Shown: in pieces, positions 8,936 through 19,197 of the stretch
Numbering within the stretch: the first letter of the stretch is position 1
How the letters are laid out: every line of letters starts with the position of its first letter
From: Betaproteobacteria bacterium HGW-Betaproteobacteria-9
GTDB lineage: Bacteria; Pseudomonadota; Gammaproteobacteria; Burkholderiales; Burkholderiaceae_C
Length of the DNA: 64,000 bases
NCBI GenBank assembly: GCA_002842215.1
Contig: PHCC01000010.1
Span: 61,674-125,673 of the forward strand
Direction: 5' to 3'
Translations under genes and position numbers: made by a program
Notes under the pieces: model-generated
What the model was told of the DNA's origin: nothing
The model's input: only the letters and a program-made list of their open reading frames with translations
The model's database searches: none

Positions 8936-8951
8936 GCATCAATTTTGATGC
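8936..8951. promoter_or_regulatory. Palindromic operator of vapBC
   Basis: The sequence GCATCAATTTTGATGC has perfect 7-base arms with a 2-base centre, about 30 bases before the vapB start. Position and symmetry suit binding by the RHH antitoxin or the VapBC complex; binding is inferred. Confidence 0.6.
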
Positions 8952-9068
8952 ACAAGCGCATCGTTTGGAAGGTGCGCCTCTGTCTCAAGACGACATCCGC
9001 CCAAACCGTACATCGTTACAGTGCAAGCACGGTGTTTTGGTGGGATTCCATTCAAGAGAAGGCGCACT

Positions 9069-9827
9069 TTGACAACCCTTGTTCTGCTCCCGGGCCTGGA
9101 CGGCTCAGGTGATTTCTTCGACGCGCTGTGCCGCCAGTTGCCCCGACAGCTGCGCCCGCAAGTGGTTCGTTACCCAGGTGACCAACCGCTCAGCTACAGC
9201 GAGCTGGCCAGTTTGGTGTTGGCCGTCTTGCCCGAAGAAGGGCCCTTTGTCTTGGTCGCCGAGTCATTCTCAGGCCCGGTGGCCATTCAAGTGGCTGCGG
9301 CCCGCCCGGTCGGGCTGATGGGGGTGGTCTTGTGCGCCACATTTGCGCAAAACCCCAGACCCATCTTCAGCCCTCTGCAGGGACTCACCCGCTGGGCGCC
9401 GGTGCGCGCCGCGCCCATGGGCCTTCTTTCGAGCTGGTTGCTGGGGGCCGAGGCCGATGCTTCGTGGGCTGATCGCATCCGGCAGGCCATGAACAACTGT
9501 TCTGTCACCGTTCTCCGGGCACGCGCCCGGGAGGTGCTGTTGGTGGATGTGCGCAGCCAGCTGGCCAACATACGGGTGCCGGTGCTGTACTTGCAGGCCA
9601 CCTGCGACAGCGTCGTGCCGACGGCTGCACTGGTTGACATGCAGCGTGTCTTGCCGGGGCTTCAAGTGGTCAGAATCGACGGGCCGCACTTCCTGCTACA
9701 AGCTCGGCCAGTGGCATGTGCGGAACAAATCACAGAGTTTGTCGGTCGGCCATCCCCCGTTGAGAATCAAGACGGAGCCACAGCGACAAGCGTTTCCCCA
9801 ATGCGTCCATGCTCAACAACGAACTGA
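9069..9827 (+). CDS. Alpha/beta hydrolase
   Basis: The 252-residue predicted serine hydrolase opens with LVLLPGLDGSGDFF (oxyanion region). Its nucleophile elbow is the variant VAESFSGP, with the acidic residue probably in ATCDSVVP and the histidine in DGPHFLLQ. There is no signal peptide, so it is cytoplasmic. I choose the TTG at 9069, preceded by GAGAAGG, over a GTG at 9021, because the fold begins at TTLVLLPG. Its 3' end overlaps the next gene by 19 bases. The substrate is not predictable. Confidence 0.82.
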   Translation: MTTLVLLPGLDGSGDFFDALCRQLPRQLRPQVVRYPGDQPLSYSELASLVLAVLPEEGPFVLVAESFSGPVAIQVAAARPVGLMGVVLCATFAQNPRPIFSPLQGLTRWAPVRAAPMGLLSSWLLGAEADASWADRIRQAMNNCSVTVLRARAREVLLVDVRSQLANIRVPVLYLQATCDSVVPTAALVDMQRVLPGLQVVRIDGPHFLLQARPVACAEQITEFVGRPSPVENQDGATATSVSPMRPCSTTN

Positions 9828-10153
9828 ATCGACTGGCCAGTGGCCGACGCATCACTCACTTCTGCCTGTTCGGGTGGCTGAGCATGTTTGCCTTTCAGCT
9901 TCACAGCACGCCCTTGCTGCTTCCTTTGCTGTTGGCGCTGAGCGGGGCAGCGTTGGTCGGAAGCGCCAGGGTGACCCGTACGCTCGGCCTCACCCGATTG
10001 GCGCGATTGGCCAGTGTTCTCGGGGCGGTTGTTCCTGTTCTGGGGCTGTTGGTCATGGGCTGGTTGTCATCCAAGGCTCGCCGCGAGTTGCTGAACGCTG
10101 GATGGCGGTTGGGCATGTTTCACGCTTATCGGCCAGCCCAAGGCGGAAAATAG
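9809..10153 (+). CDS. Small hypothetical membrane protein
   Basis: I do not recognise this 114-residue protein. It has a hydrophobic segment at about 17-32 (HFCLFGWLSMFAFQL), a second at about 35-52 (PLLLPLLLALSGAALVGS) and a third at about 70-85 (LGAVVPVLGLLVMGWL), separated by Arg-rich stretches, so it is probably an inner-membrane protein with three helices. It overlaps the hydrolase end by 19 bases, which suggests coupling. No cofactor motif is visible. Confidence 0.55.
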   Translation: MLNNELNRLASGRRITHFCLFGWLSMFAFQLHSTPLLLPLLLALSGAALVGSARVTRTLGLTRLARLASVLGAVVPVLGLLVMGWLSSKARRELLNAGWRLGMFHAYRPAQGGK

Positions 10154-10192
10154 GTCGATGCCACACCTTGTCTGTTTTTTGGTCTGTATTGA

Positions 10193-10636
10193 ATGAACAA
10201 AAATTTGAAAACTCTCAGACGATTGCTGCCTGTTCTGCTCTTGATAGGTGTGGCTCACGCTCAACCCGCGACCGAGCTTTTACGCACCGATGGCATCTAT
10301 CGAAGTGAAGTACAAACCAATGAAGATGGGGCCAGTTACATCAGCATGCTTCGGTTTGCGCCGGACGGCCGTGTGTTTCTGACGCACGTTGGGATGCCTG
10401 CCACACAGGAGCGTGTGTGTGCCTGGTTCAAGCCGGAACGAGAGGTTCAGTTCTGGTCCAAGGGAGCGGGCTATCAACTTGAGGCCGACCGGCTCAGCTT
10501 TCGGACGGAATCTCCCAGCGCAACGACGTTGTTCGACGGAACGGTCAAGTCTGGCGTGTTGCAAATGCAGCTGAGGGTTCCGACGAAGCAGGATCTGACA
10601 TATGCCCTGACTTTCAAGTTCGCGCCCTGCTTGTGA
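10193..10636 (+). CDS. Hypothetical secreted protein
   Basis: The 147-residue protein of unknown function has a Sec signal peptide (basic MNKNLKTLRR, hydrophobic LLPVLLLIG, likely cleavage after AHA at about residue 23). The mature part looks all-beta (IYRSEVQTNEDGASYISMLRFAPDGRVFLTHVG) and has two cysteines, near 84 and at the penultimate residue. It is probably periplasmic. It ends just before a strong terminator, so it closes the transcript that may begin at the hydrolase. Confidence 0.68.
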   Translation: MNKNLKTLRRLLPVLLLIGVAHAQPATELLRTDGIYRSEVQTNEDGASYISMLRFAPDGRVFLTHVGMPATQERVCAWFKPEREVQFWSKGAGYQLEADRLSFRTESPSATTLFDGTVKSGVLQMQLRVPTKQDLTYALTFKFAPCL

Positions 10637-10653
10637 GGAACAGGGCCGAAACA

Positions 10654-10680
10654 AGAAGGGCTGCCATTGGCAGCCCTTCT
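10654..10680. terminator. Bidirectional intrinsic terminator
   Basis: The stem AGAAGGGCTGCC / GGCAGCCCTTCT has a 3-base loop ATT. It lies between the convergent secreted-protein gene and gcdH. T-rich flanks on the plus strand (TTCTTTCT) and A-rich sequence on the other side suit termination in both directions. Confidence 0.8.
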
Positions 10681-10701
10681 TTCTGGTGAGCACGAAACAG
10701 A

Positions 10702-11889
10702 TCAGTTCGCAAACGCCGCAATCCCCGTGATCGCCCGCCCCAGAATCAGTGCATGCACATCGTGCGTGCCTTCATAGGTGTTCACCACCTCCAGGTTCAC
10801 CAGGTGGCGGGCCACGCCGAATTCGTCGCTGATGCCGTTGCCGCCCATCATGTCGCGGGCCAGGCGGGCGATGTCGAGCGATTTGCCGCAGCTGTTGCGC
10901 TTCAGGATGCTGGTGAGTTCGACGCTCGCTGTGCCTTCGTCCTTCATGCGGCCCAGGCGCAGGCAGCCTTGCAGGCCGAGGCTGATTTCGGTCAGCATGT
11001 CGGCCAGCTTTTTCTGGATCAGCTGGTTCGCGGCGAGCGGGCGGCCGAACTGCTGGCGGTCCAGCACGTACTGGCGGGCGCGGAAGTAGCAGTCTTCGGC
11101 GGCGCCGAGCGCGCCCCAGGCGATGCCGTAGCGCGCGCTGTTGAGGCAGGTGAACGGGCCTTTGAGGCCACGCACGTCGGGGAAAGCGTTTTCTTCGGGC
11201 ACGAAGACTTCGTCCATCACGATCTCGCCGGTGATGCTGGCACGCAAGCCCACCTTGCTGTGGATGGCGGGGGCGCTCAGGCCCTTCCAGCCTTTTTCGA
11301 GGATGAAGCCGCGGATCTGGCCGCCGTCGTCTTTGGCCCAGACGACGAAAACGTCGGCGATGGGGCTGTTGGTGATCCACATCTTCGCGCCGCTCAGGCT
11401 GTAGCCGCCGGGCACGGCCTTGGCGCGGGTGACCATGCTGCCGGGGTCGCTGCCGTGGTTGGGTTCGGTCAGGCCGAAGCAGCCGATCCACTCACCGGTG
11501 GCGAGCTTGGGCAGGTATTTCTGCTTCTGCGCTTCCGAGCCAAATTCGTTGATCGGCACCATCACCAGCGAGCTCTGCACGCTCATCATGCTGCGGTAGC
11601 CGGAGTCCACGCGCTCCACTTCGCGCGCCACCAGGCCGTAGCAAACGTAGTTGAGGCCGCTGCCGCCGTAGGCCTCGGGGATGGTGGGGCCGAGCAGGCC
11701 GAGTTCGCCCATCTCACGGAAGATGGCGACGTCGGTCTTTTCGTGGCGGAAGGCCTCGGTCACGCGGGGCAGCAGCTTCTCCTGGCAGTAGGCGCGGGCG
11801 GCGTCCTGCACCTGGCGCTCGTCGTCGGTGAGCTGGGCGCTCAGGTGGAACGGGTCTTCCCAGTTGAAGGTGTTTTTGCTGGTGGCCAT
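10702..11889 (-). CDS. gcdH: Glutaryl-CoA dehydrogenase
   Basis: This FAD-dependent enzyme oxidises and decarboxylates glutaryl-CoA to crotonyl-CoA in lysine, tryptophan and aromatic acid breakdown. At 395 residues it is the usual length. Family motifs include [33 protein letters not shown] and [19 protein letters not shown]. The catalytic glutamate is in [20 protein letters not shown] near the C-terminus. The start at 11889 has GGAG nine bases upstream. A LysR gene reads divergently and is its likely regulator. Confidence 0.95.
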   Translation of the reverse strand: MATSKNTFNWEDPFHLSAQLTDDERQVQDAARAYCQEKLLPRVTEAFRHEKTDVAIFREMGELGLLGPTIPEAYGGSGLNYVCYGLVAREVERVDSGYRSMMSVQSSLVMVPINEFGSEAQKQKYLPKLATGEWIGCFGLTEPNHGSDPGSMVTRAKAVPGGYSLSGAKMWITNSPIADVFVVWAKDDGGQIRGFILEKGWKGLSAPAIHSKVGLRASITGEIVMDEVFVPEENAFPDVRGLKGPFTCLNSARYGIAWGALGAAEDCYFRARQYVLDRQQFGRPLAANQLIQKKLADMLTEISLGLQGCLRLGRMKDEGTASVELTSILKRNSCGKSLDIARLARDMMGGNGISDEFGVARHLVNLEVVNTYEGTHDVHALILGRAITGIAAFAN

Positions 11890-11960
11890 GGGGTGTCTCC
11901 GGGCGGTTTGGAAGAAGGGGGTTGGTGGCGATTGTCGGTGGCGCATGAATAGCTGTCTAA

Positions 11961-11983
11961 TATTGATTGCCGATTGATCAATA
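11961..11983. promoter_or_regulatory. LysR-type operator between gcdH and lysR
   Basis: The perfect inverted repeat TATTGAT-N9-ATCAATA fits the T-N11-A pattern of LysR regulators. It sits 15 bases before the lysR start and about 70 bases before gcdH, and it contains the 10-base palindrome ATTGATCAAT at 11973-11982. Shared control of both genes is inferred. Confidence 0.6.
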
Positions 11984-11997
11984 CACATTGCATATTC

Positions 11998-12891
11998 ATG
12001 GAATTCCGCCACCTGCGCTGTTTCACCGTGCTCGCCGAAGAGCTGCACTTTGGCCGCGCGGCGCAGCGGCTGGCCATGACGCAGCCGCCGCTGTCGATGG
12101 CCATCCAGCAGCTCGAAGCCTCGGTGGGCGCGCGCCTGTTCGAGCGCAACAGCCGGGGCGTGGCGCTGACGGCCGCCGGGCTGGCGTTTCTGCCGCGCGC
12201 GCAGGCGCTGCTGGAGCAGGCGGCGCTGGCGGCGCGGGAGGCGCGCGACGTGGGGCAGGGGCTGGCCGGGCAGCTGCAGATCGGCTTTGCCGGCACGGTG
12301 CTCTACCGCGGCCTGCCACAGGTGCTGCGCGACTTTTCAAGCGCGCACCCGAAGCTGCGGCTGGCACTGCGCGAACTGAGCAGCAGCGAGCAACTGGTGG
12401 AGCTGGTGCACGACCGGCTGGACCTGGGTTTTGTGCACACCACGCGCGTGCCGGCGGGTTTCTCGCAGATCCTGGTGTCGAGCCAGCCGTTCATGGCCTG
12501 TCTGCCGTCGAGTCACCCGCTGGCGAATGCCAAGGTGTTGTCGCTCGATCAACTGAAGGGCGAGGCCTTCTCCATCGTGATGCGCGCTGTCTCGCCGGAC
12601 TACCACGACCGCATCCTCGCGGCCTGTGCCGACGCGGGGTTTGAGCCATCGCTGGCGTTTGAACTGCGGCATTGGCTGAGCGTGGTGTCCGTCATCGCGC
12701 AGGGGCTGGGCGTGGGCCTGGTGCCGGCCGCGCTGCAGCAGGCGGGGCTGCCCGGCGTGGCCTTCGTGCCGCTGGCCCAGCCGCTGGCGCCGTATGACAC
12801 CCACTGCCTCTGGCGCACCGGGCGCGACGGTGTGGCGCAGGGGGCGCTGGGCGCCTTTCTGGCGGCGGTGCGGGAGGTGGCGGGCGGCTGA
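11998..12891 (+). CDS. LysR family transcriptional regulator (probable gcdH regulator)
   Basis: The 297-residue protein has the LysR winged helix-turn-helix at 1-60 ([40 protein letters not shown]) and a type 2 periplasmic-binding-like effector domain from about 90 ([21 protein letters not shown]). It is divergent from gcdH with 108 bases between starts, the classic layout for a LysR activator of its neighbour. Glutarate or glutaryl-CoA is a possible inducer, but only by context. Confidence 0.9.
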   Translation: MEFRHLRCFTVLAEELHFGRAAQRLAMTQPPLSMAIQQLEASVGARLFERNSRGVALTAAGLAFLPRAQALLEQAALAAREARDVGQGLAGQLQIGFAGTVLYRGLPQVLRDFSSAHPKLRLALRELSSSEQLVELVHDRLDLGFVHTTRVPAGFSQILVSSQPFMACLPSSHPLANAKVLSLDQLKGEAFSIVMRAVSPDYHDRILAACADAGFEPSLAFELRHWLSVVSVIAQGLGVGLVPAALQQAGLPGVAFVPLAQPLAPYDTHCLWRTGRDGVAQGALGAFLAAVREVAGG

Positions 12892-12930
12892 TCCCGGGCC
12901 GGCTGGCCGACCGGGCGCCCGGCCGGTCGT

Positions 12931-13866
12931 TCAGGCCGCCGCCTGCTCGGGCTGTCGGCGGAGGTCGGCCATGTCTTTCGACGGCGGCGCGCCAAAGAGG
13001 CGCCGGTATTCGCGGCTGAACTGCGAAGGGCTTTCGTAGCCCACCCGGAAGGCGGCGGTGGAGGCGTCCATGCCTTCGGACATCATGAGCCGGCGCGACT
13101 CGGTCAGCCGCCGCTGCTTCTGGTACTGCAGTGGGCTCATGGCGGTGAGCGCCTTGAAGTGGTGGTGGAAGGTGGACAGGCTCATGCCCGATTCACGGGC
13201 CAGCGTTTCCACGCGCAGCGGCTCGGCGAAGCGCGCGTTGAGGCTGGCGATGGCGCGCGCCACCTGGTGGCTCTGGGTGTCCACGGTGGCAATCTGGCGC
13301 AGTCGCGCGCCGGCTTCGCCCACCATCAGGCGGTAGTGGATCTCGCGCTTGATCAGCGGCGCCAGCGCCGCCACGTGCTCGGGCTGGTCGAGCAGGGCGA
13401 GCAGGCGGTCAAAGGCTTCGAGCAGCGGCGCGTTGAGCGCCCCCGTGGTCATGGCGCGGCTGTCGCGGACGGTGCTGCCCGGGGGCGGCGTTGGCGTCTC
13501 CAGCATCAACGAAGCGATTTCGCGCCAGTCCAGCCGCAAACCCACGCCGAGGTACGGGCGCTCGGGGCTGGCCTCCAGCACCGCCGATTGCACCGGCAGG
13601 TCCATCGAGGTGATCAGGTAGCGGTTTTCGCCGTAGTGCAGCGTGTCGTCGCCCAGCAGGATACGTTTGCTGCCTTGCACGATCAGCGCCACGCAGGGTT
13701 CGTAGACGGCGCAGATGTTCATGTAGGGCTGGTCGACGCGGAACAGCATCAGGTCCGCGATCTCCGGCGGCTGGTACGGGACGCCGTCGACCGCCCTGTC
13801 CAGGATGCACCTGGCCAGCGACGCGCGGGTGCTTGTGGCGGTGTCGGTGGGGGAGGGATCGGGCAT
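12931..13866 (-). CDS. AraC family transcriptional regulator
   Basis: The 311-residue regulator has an N-terminal AraC_N-type cupin ([43 protein letters not shown] in pieces, about 30-75) that binds a ligand. Its C-terminal double helix-turn-helix is from about 205 ([21 protein letters not shown] and [24 protein letters not shown]). The start at 13866 is the first ATG before the conserved cupin. It is divergent from iorA with 196 bases between, so it probably controls the molybdenum hydroxylase operon. Confidence 0.9.
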   Translation of the reverse strand: MPDPSPTDTATSTRASLARCILDRAVDGVPYQPPEIADLMLFRVDQPYMNICAVYEPCVALIVQGSKRILLGDDTLHYGENRYLITSMDLPVQSAVLEASPERPYLGVGLRLDWREIASLMLETPTPPPGSTVRDSRAMTTGALNAPLLEAFDRLLALLDQPEHVAALAPLIKREIHYRLMVGEAGARLRQIATVDTQSHQVARAIASLNARFAEPLRVETLARESGMSLSTFHHHFKALTAMSPLQYQKQRRLTESRRLMMSEGMDASTAAFRVGYESPSQFSREYRRLFGAPPSKDMADLRRQPEQAAA

Positions 13867-13907
13867 GGCAGGGGGCGACTTCTTGCGGACAGCCGATGGT
13901 ATCGGGC

Positions 13908-13946
13908 CTTGCCCATTCGTGCCGATCCACCGCAGGAATGGGCAAG
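13908..13946. repeat. 11-base inverted repeat between araC and iorA
   Basis: CTTGCCCATTC (13908-13918) and GAATGGGCAAG (13936-13946) are perfect inverted repeats with a 17-base spacer. They may be regulator half-sites on the same DNA face (28 bases centre to centre) or a hairpin in a leader. AraC-type proteins more often use direct repeats, so the role is open. Confidence 0.5.
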
Positions 13947-14062
13947 CATCGCGCAGCTTCAGGCTAGCGCTCGGCCGGGGTTGGGGGCGACACTGGCGCC
14001 CTTCCCGGGCCGACGGTCGCGGGAACCGAAATCCCTTTTGTCCCCATCCACAGGAGACCCCC

Positions 14063-14536
<474 letters not shown>

Positions 14537-14549
14537 AGGAGACACCACC

Positions 14550-16802
14550 ATGTTCAACGCCTCCACGCACGAACTCCCGCGCGCCCTGCAGCTGATGCTG
14601 GCGCGCGATGCCGACACCCCTTCCGTGGCCGAGCTGCCGCGCCGCAGCTTCCTCAAACTCGGCGCCGCCAGCGGCTTTGCGCTGGGCGTGTTCCCGCTGC
14701 TGTCGCAGGCGCAGGGCGCTGCTGCCACCGCCGATACGCCTGCCGCCGCGCTCAAACCCACGCAGATGCCCGGCGCCTTCGTGGCCATCGCGGCCGACGG
14801 CACCGTCACCGTCACGGTCAACCGCCTCGAATTCGGCCAGGGCGTGCAGACCGCGCTGCCCATGATCCTGGCCGAGGAGCTGGACGCCGACTGGAGCAAG
14901 GTGCGCAGTCAGCTCGGCACCAATGACATGGCCTACGCCGACCCGATGTTCGGCATGCACCTGACCGGTGGCTCCAATTCCATCAAGCACAGCTTCACGC
15001 AGTACCGCGAGCTGGGCGCGCGCGCCCGGGCCATGCTGGTGCAGGCGGCCGCCACGCGCTGGGGTGTGGACGCGGCCAGCCTGCGCACGCAGAACGGCGC
15101 GGTGCTCGGCGCCGGTGGCCGGCGCCTGGGCTACGGCGAGCTGGCCGAAGCCGCGATGGCCCTGCCCGTGCCCGCCAGCGTCACGCTCAAGGACCCGAAA
15201 CAGTTCCGCCTGATCGGCCAGCCGACCACGCGGCTGGACGCCGCCGCCAAGAGCAGCGGCCGGCAGGACTTCGGCATCGACGTGCGTCGCCCCGGCCAGC
15301 TGACGGCCGTCATCGCGCGACCGCCGGTGTTCGGCGCCAAGTTGCGATCGGTGGACGATGCGGCGGCGCGCGCTGTCAAGGGTGTGAAGGCGGTGCTGCG
15401 CGTGCCGCTGGACCGCGGCGCTGAGGGCGTGGCGGTGATTGCCGACGGTTACTGGCCGGCCAAGACCGCGCGCGACGCGCTCAAGCTGGAGTGGGACACC
15501 AGCGCGGTCGAGAAGGTGGACAGCGCCCGCCAGCGGGTGCAGTACCGCGAACTGGCCGGCCAGCCCGGCGCGAAGCACTTCGACGCCGACATGGCGCCAC
15601 TCGCGAACGCGCCGAAAAAGATCGAGGCCGAGTTCGTCTTCCCCTACCTGGCGCACGCGCCCATGGAGCCGCTGAACTGCACGGTGGAGCTGACGGAGCA
15701 GGGCGCCACGCTGTGGATGGGCTCGCAGATGCCCGGCCTGGACGGCATGGCCGCCGCGCGCACGCTGGGCCTCAAGCCCGAGCAGGTCAAGGTGCTGGTG
15801 CAGTCCGCCGGGGGCGGCTTCGGCCGCCGCGCCATCCCCACCAGCGACTACGTGGTGGAGGCCTGCACCATCGCCAAGGCGGCCCAGGCCGCCGGCCTGC
15901 GTGCGCCGGTGCGCACGCTGTGGAGTCGCGAGGATGACTTCAAGGGCGGCTACTACCGCCCCATGCACCTGCACCGCGCGCAGGTCGGCTTTGACGCGGA
16001 GGGCAAGGTGCTGGCCTGGGACCACGTGATCGTGGGCCAGTCCATCCTGGCCGGTTCGCCCTTCGAGGGAATGATGGTCAAGAACGGCATCGACATCACC
16101 GCCGTGGAGGGCATGCGCGCGCCGTACCCGCTGCCCATGCGGCTGACGGTGCACCACCCCAAGGTGAATGTGCCGGTGCTGTGGTGGCGCAGCGTGGGCA
16201 GCACGCACACCGCCTTCGTCATGGAAACGCTGATCGACCAGATCGCCCGCGAAACCAGTCAGGACCCGGTGGCCTACCGCATGAAGCTCATGGGCGCCGA
16301 GCACCCGCGCCACCGCGCCGCCCTGCAGCTGGCCGTGGACAAAAGCGGCTACGGCAAGAAGCCACTGCCCGCCGGCCGCGCCTGGGGCGTGGCGGTGCAC
16401 GAGTCCTTCGAGTCGGTGGTGGCCTACGTGGTCGAGGCCTCGGTGAAGGACGGCCAGCCGGTGCTGCACACGGTCACGGCCGGCGTGCACTGCAACCTGG
16501 TGGTCAACCCGCGCACGGTGGAGGCGCAGGTGCAGGGCGCCGCCCTGATGGGCCTGGGCATGTGCCTGCCGGGGGCGGCCATCACGCTCAAGGACGGCGT
16601 GGTCGAGCAGCAGAACTTTGGCGACTACACGGTGGCGCGCCTGACCGATATGCCCGCCATCAGCGTGCACACCGTGCCCAGCGCCGAGCCGCCCACCGGC
16701 ATGGGCGAACCCGGCCTGCCGCCGCTGGCGCCGGCGTTTGCCAACGCGGTGTCACGGCTCACGGGCAAGCCACTGCGCGAGCTGCCATTCAAGCTGGCCT
16801 GA
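14550..16802 (+). CDS. iorB: Isoquinoline 1-oxidoreductase-type molybdopterin large subunit, Tat-exported
   Basis: The 750-residue catalytic subunit belongs to the two-subunit branch of the xanthine oxidase family. A twin-arginine motif RRSFLKLG is followed by the hydrophobic [16 protein letters not shown] (residues about 31-56), so the enzyme is probably folded in the cytoplasm and exported with iorA. Molybdopterin-binding stretches include [13 protein letters not shown] and [16 protein letters not shown]. The catalytic Glu is expected in [12 protein letters not shown] near the C-terminus. No FAD subunit is present. These enzymes pass electrons to a cytochrome or another acceptor, and no such gene is next to it here. 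Confidence 0.92.
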   Translation: MFNASTHELPRALQLMLARDADTPSVAELPRRSFLKLGAASGFALGVFPLLSQAQGAAATADTPAAALKPTQMPGAFVAIAADGTVTVTVNRLEFGQGVQTALPMILAEELDADWSKVRSQLGTNDMAYADPMFGMHLTGGSNSIKHSFTQYRELGARARAMLVQAAATRWGVDAASLRTQNGAVLGAGGRRLGYGELAEAAMALPVPASVTLKDPKQFRLIGQPTTRLDAAAKSSGRQDFGIDVRRPGQLTAVIARPPVFGAKLRSVDDAAARAVKGVKAVLRVPLDRGAEGVAVIADGYWPAKTARDALKLEWDTSAVEKVDSARQRVQYRELAGQPGAKHFDADMAPLANAPKKIEAEFVFPYLAHAPMEPLNCTVELTEQGATLWMGSQMPGLDGMAAARTLGLKPEQVKVLVQSAGGGFGRRAIPTSDYVVEACTIAKAAQAAGLRAPVRTLWSREDDFKGGYYRPMHLHRAQVGFDAEGKVLAWDHVIVGQSILAGSPFEGMMVKNGIDITAVEGMRAPYPLPMRLTVHHPKVNVPVLWWRSVGSTHTAFVMETLIDQIARETSQDPVAYRMKLMGAEHPRHRAALQLAVDKSGYGKKPLPAGRAWGVAVHESFESVVAYVVEASVKDGQPVLHTVTAGVHCNLVVNPRTVEAQVQGAALMGLGMCLPGAAITLKDGVVEQQNFGDYTVARLTDMPAISVHTVPSAEPPTGMGEPGLPPLAPAFANAVSRLTGKPLRELPFKLA

Positions 16803-16815
16803 CAGGAGCGCAATC

Positions 16816-17865
16816 ATGGAAGACCTGGACACCCAAGTCCTGCGCGCGGCGCAGGCCTGGCACGCGGCGGGTCTGCCCGTCTTGCTGGTCACGGTGACGC
16901 GCACCTGGGGCTCATCGCCCCGGCCGCCGGGTTCGCTCATGGCCATCAACAGCCGGGGCGAAACCGTGGGCTCGGTCTCAGGCGGCTGCATCGAGGACGA
17001 CCTGATCCACCGCGTGCGCGAGGAGGGGCTGGACGCGGTCTGCGCGCAGGGCCGGCCCGCCACGCTGCGCTACGGCATCTCGGCCGACCAGGCACACCGC
17101 TTCGGTCTGCCCTGTGGCGGCACGGTGGAGCTGGTGCTGGAGCCGGTGGCTGACCGCACGCGCCTGCCCGAACTGCTGCAGGCCACTGTGGAGCGGCGCA
17201 GCACACAGCGCCAGCTCGACCTGCGCAGCGGCGCGGTGGACCTGCAACCCGGCCGGCGCGACGGGGTGCCCGAACTGAGCGATGAGACGCTGGTGACCCA
17301 CTTCGGCCCGCGCCACCGGCTGATCGTCATCGGTGCGGGCGACCTCTCGCGCTTTTTGTGCCAGATGGCGCTGGGCTTGAACTTCGAGGTCATCGTCTGC
17401 GATCCGCGCGAGGAACAGCGCGCCAGCTGGTCGCTGGACGGCGTGAGCCTCAGCCACGAGATGCCGGACGACCTGATCCTGCGCCTCAAGCCCGATGCGC
17501 GCACCGCCGTGGTGGCGCTCACGCACGACCCCAAGCTCGACGACCTGGCCCTGATCGACGCCTTGCAGTCCGAGGCCTTCTACGTGGGCGCCATCGGCTC
17601 GCGCCGCCACACCGGGCTGCGGCGCGACCGCCTGCGCGAGCACTTCGGCCTGGGCGACCAAGAGCTGGATGCGCTGCACGGCCCGGCCGGCCTGTACATC
17701 GGCAGCAAGACGCCGGCTGAAATCGCCCTCTCCATCATGGCCGAGGTGGTGGCCGTGAAGAACGGCATCGAAAGGGCCGTGCCGGTGCCGGTGGCCGAAG
17801 GCAAGGCGGCGTGGCTGGACGGTGGGTCTGCACCCGCAGACTTGCCGGCCATCTGTTCGGTGTGA
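16816..17865 (+). CDS. XdhC family molybdenum cofactor maturation protein
   Basis: The 349-residue chaperone binds molybdenum cofactor and helps insert its sulfurated form into xanthine-oxidase-type enzymes. The N-terminal XdhC/CoxI domain shows RTWGSSPRPPGSLMAIN and GSVSGGCIEDDLI (about 30-65). The C-terminal Rossmann-like XdhC_C domain has LIVIGAGDLSRFLCQMA (about 170) and YVGAIGSRRHTGLRRDRL. It follows iorB by 13 bases with GGAG, so it most likely matures IorAB. Confidence 0.93.
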   Translation: MEDLDTQVLRAAQAWHAAGLPVLLVTVTRTWGSSPRPPGSLMAINSRGETVGSVSGGCIEDDLIHRVREEGLDAVCAQGRPATLRYGISADQAHRFGLPCGGTVELVLEPVADRTRLPELLQATVERRSTQRQLDLRSGAVDLQPGRRDGVPELSDETLVTHFGPRHRLIVIGAGDLSRFLCQMALGLNFEVIVCDPREEQRASWSLDGVSLSHEMPDDLILRLKPDARTAVVALTHDPKLDDLALIDALQSEAFYVGAIGSRRHTGLRRDRLREHFGLGDQELDALHGPAGLYIGSKTPAEIALSIMAEVVAVKNGIERAVPVPVAEGKAAWLDGGSAPADLPAICSV

Positions 17866-17869
17866 GTCG

Positions 17870-17931
17870 ATGAGTGCCGCACCGGGCCGCTCCCAAGCCA
17901 GCTCGCACCGCAGACCGGAGGGCTGAGGTAC
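17870..17931 (+). repeat. 62-base intergenic repeat, family A, copy 1
   Basis: This copy aligns with 32774-32713 (minus strand) over 62 bases with about 10 mismatches. It starts with ATGAGTGCCGC, encodes the frame MSAAPGRSQASS, and ends in GAGGTAC five bases before the mocA-like ATG, so its end supplies the Shine-Dalgarno. In this copy the small frame stops after 18 codons. The alignment is seen directly; mobility is inferred. Confidence 0.75.
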
Positions 17932-17935
17932 GCCA

Positions 17936-18595
17936 ATGAACCTGCCCGTGCACCCCAACGCCCCGGTGGCGGCCACCCTCCTGGCGGCCGGCCTGGGCCG
18001 CCGCCTGGGTGGCGTGCCCAAATCGGCGCTGCTGATCGATGGCGAGAGCCTGTTCGAGCGCCTGGCGCGGGCGCTGCGCGCGTCGGGCATCGAGGCCATC
18101 AGCGCCGTGGTCGGCCCGTACGCCGACACCCTGCTGGCGCTGGCCGGGCGCTGCGACGTGCGGGTCATCCGGCACAGCGACCCTGCGGCCGAACTGGCTG
18201 CGTCCCAGCGCCTGGCGATGCATGAGCACCTGCGGCACCACCCCGGCGCCGACCTCATGCTGCTCGTGGCGGACCTGCCGCTGCTGGCGGCCGACGACAT
18301 CCGGCCGCTGCTCAAGGCCTGGGCGCAACGGCCCGGGCACACGCAGGCGCAGGTGCCCGTGGTCGGCGGCGTGCGCGGTCACCCGGTGCTGCTGTCCTGG
18401 CAGGCCGTGCAAGCGGTTGCCGAGCAGCCCTGGCCCCACGCGGTGCGGACGTGGATGTTGGCCAACACCGGCTCGACACAGTGGCTCCAGGCCGACCGCG
18501 ACGCCTACGTCACCGATCTGGACACGCCGGACGACTTGCAGGCGCTGCGGTCCCGACTGGCGGGCGTCCGCATCGCCTGGCCGGAACAACCCTGA
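17936..18595 (+). CDS. MocA-like molybdenum cofactor nucleotidyltransferase
   Basis: The 219-residue protein of the MobA-like NTP transferase fold has the signature LLAAGLGRRLGGVPKSAL (about 16-33) for nucleotide binding, and the metal-binding Asp is in LLVADLPLLAADDI. MocA adds CMP to molybdopterin to make the dinucleotide cofactor used by this enzyme family. Context (iorAB, xdhC) supports that role, though a related sugar or other NTP transferase cannot be excluded. It lies 70 bases after xdhC, the gap being filled by a repeat whose end provides its ribosome binding site. Confidence 0.85.
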   Translation: MNLPVHPNAPVAATLLAAGLGRRLGGVPKSALLIDGESLFERLARALRASGIEAISAVVGPYADTLLALAGRCDVRVIRHSDPAAELAASQRLAMHEHLRHHPGADLMLLVADLPLLAADDIRPLLKAWAQRPGHTQAQVPVVGGVRGHPVLLSWQAVQAVAEQPWPHAVRTWMLANTGSTQWLQADRDAYVTDLDTPDDLQALRSRLAGVRIAWPEQP

Positions 18596-18663
18596 CGCGG
18601 CCGACCCCAGCGGCGGTGGGTGCTTGGGGCTTGTCCCATACTGCGGGCCAAGGAGAATCAACC

Positions 18664-19197
18664 ATGACCCTATCGACCATCGTGCTCGGCGGCGGCTGTT
18701 TCTGGTGCACCGAGTCTGTTTACAAAGAGGTGCGCGGTGTGACCGACGTCGAGTCGGGCTACAGCAACGGACAGGCTGAACGACCCAGCTACGAAGCCGT
18801 GTGCACCGGCCGCACCGGCTGCAACGAAGTCGTGAAGCTCGAATACGACCCGGCCGTCATCAGCACACGCGAGATCCTGGAGATCTTCTTCGTGATCCAC
18901 GATCCGACCACGCCCAACCGCCAGGGCAACGACGTGGGCACGCAGTACCGCAGCGGCATCTACTTCACCAACGACGAACAGCGCGACACCGCGCAGGCGC
19001 TGCTGGACGAACTGGCGCACGACAAGGCCTTTGACCGCCCGGTCGTGACCGAACTGATGCCGCTGGCGAACTACTGGCCCGCCGAGGACTACCACCAGGA
19101 CTTCTTCGAGCGCAACCCGCACCAGGGCTATTGCATGGCCGTGGCTGCGCCCAAGGTGGCGAAGTTCCGCAAGACCTTTGCCAGACTGGCGAAATGA
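18664..19197 (+). CDS. msrA: Peptide-methionine (S)-S-oxide reductase
   Basis: This 177-residue enzyme reduces methionine-S-sulfoxide in proteins using thioredoxin. The catalytic motif GGGCFWCTES is at residues 9-18. Asp-Pro rich family motifs (HDPTTPNRQGNDVGTQYRS) follow, and a likely resolving cysteine is in HQGYCMAVAAPK near the C-terminus. No MsrB domain is fused. AAGGAG stands just before the ATG. No signal peptide, so cytoplasmic. Confidence 0.96.
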   Translation: MTLSTIVLGGGCFWCTESVYKEVRGVTDVESGYSNGQAERPSYEAVCTGRTGCNEVVKLEYDPAVISTREILEIFFVIHDPTTPNRQGNDVGTQYRSGIYFTNDEQRDTAQALLDELAHDKAFDRPVVTELMPLANYWPAEDYHQDFFERNPHQGYCMAVAAPKVAKFRKTFARLAK

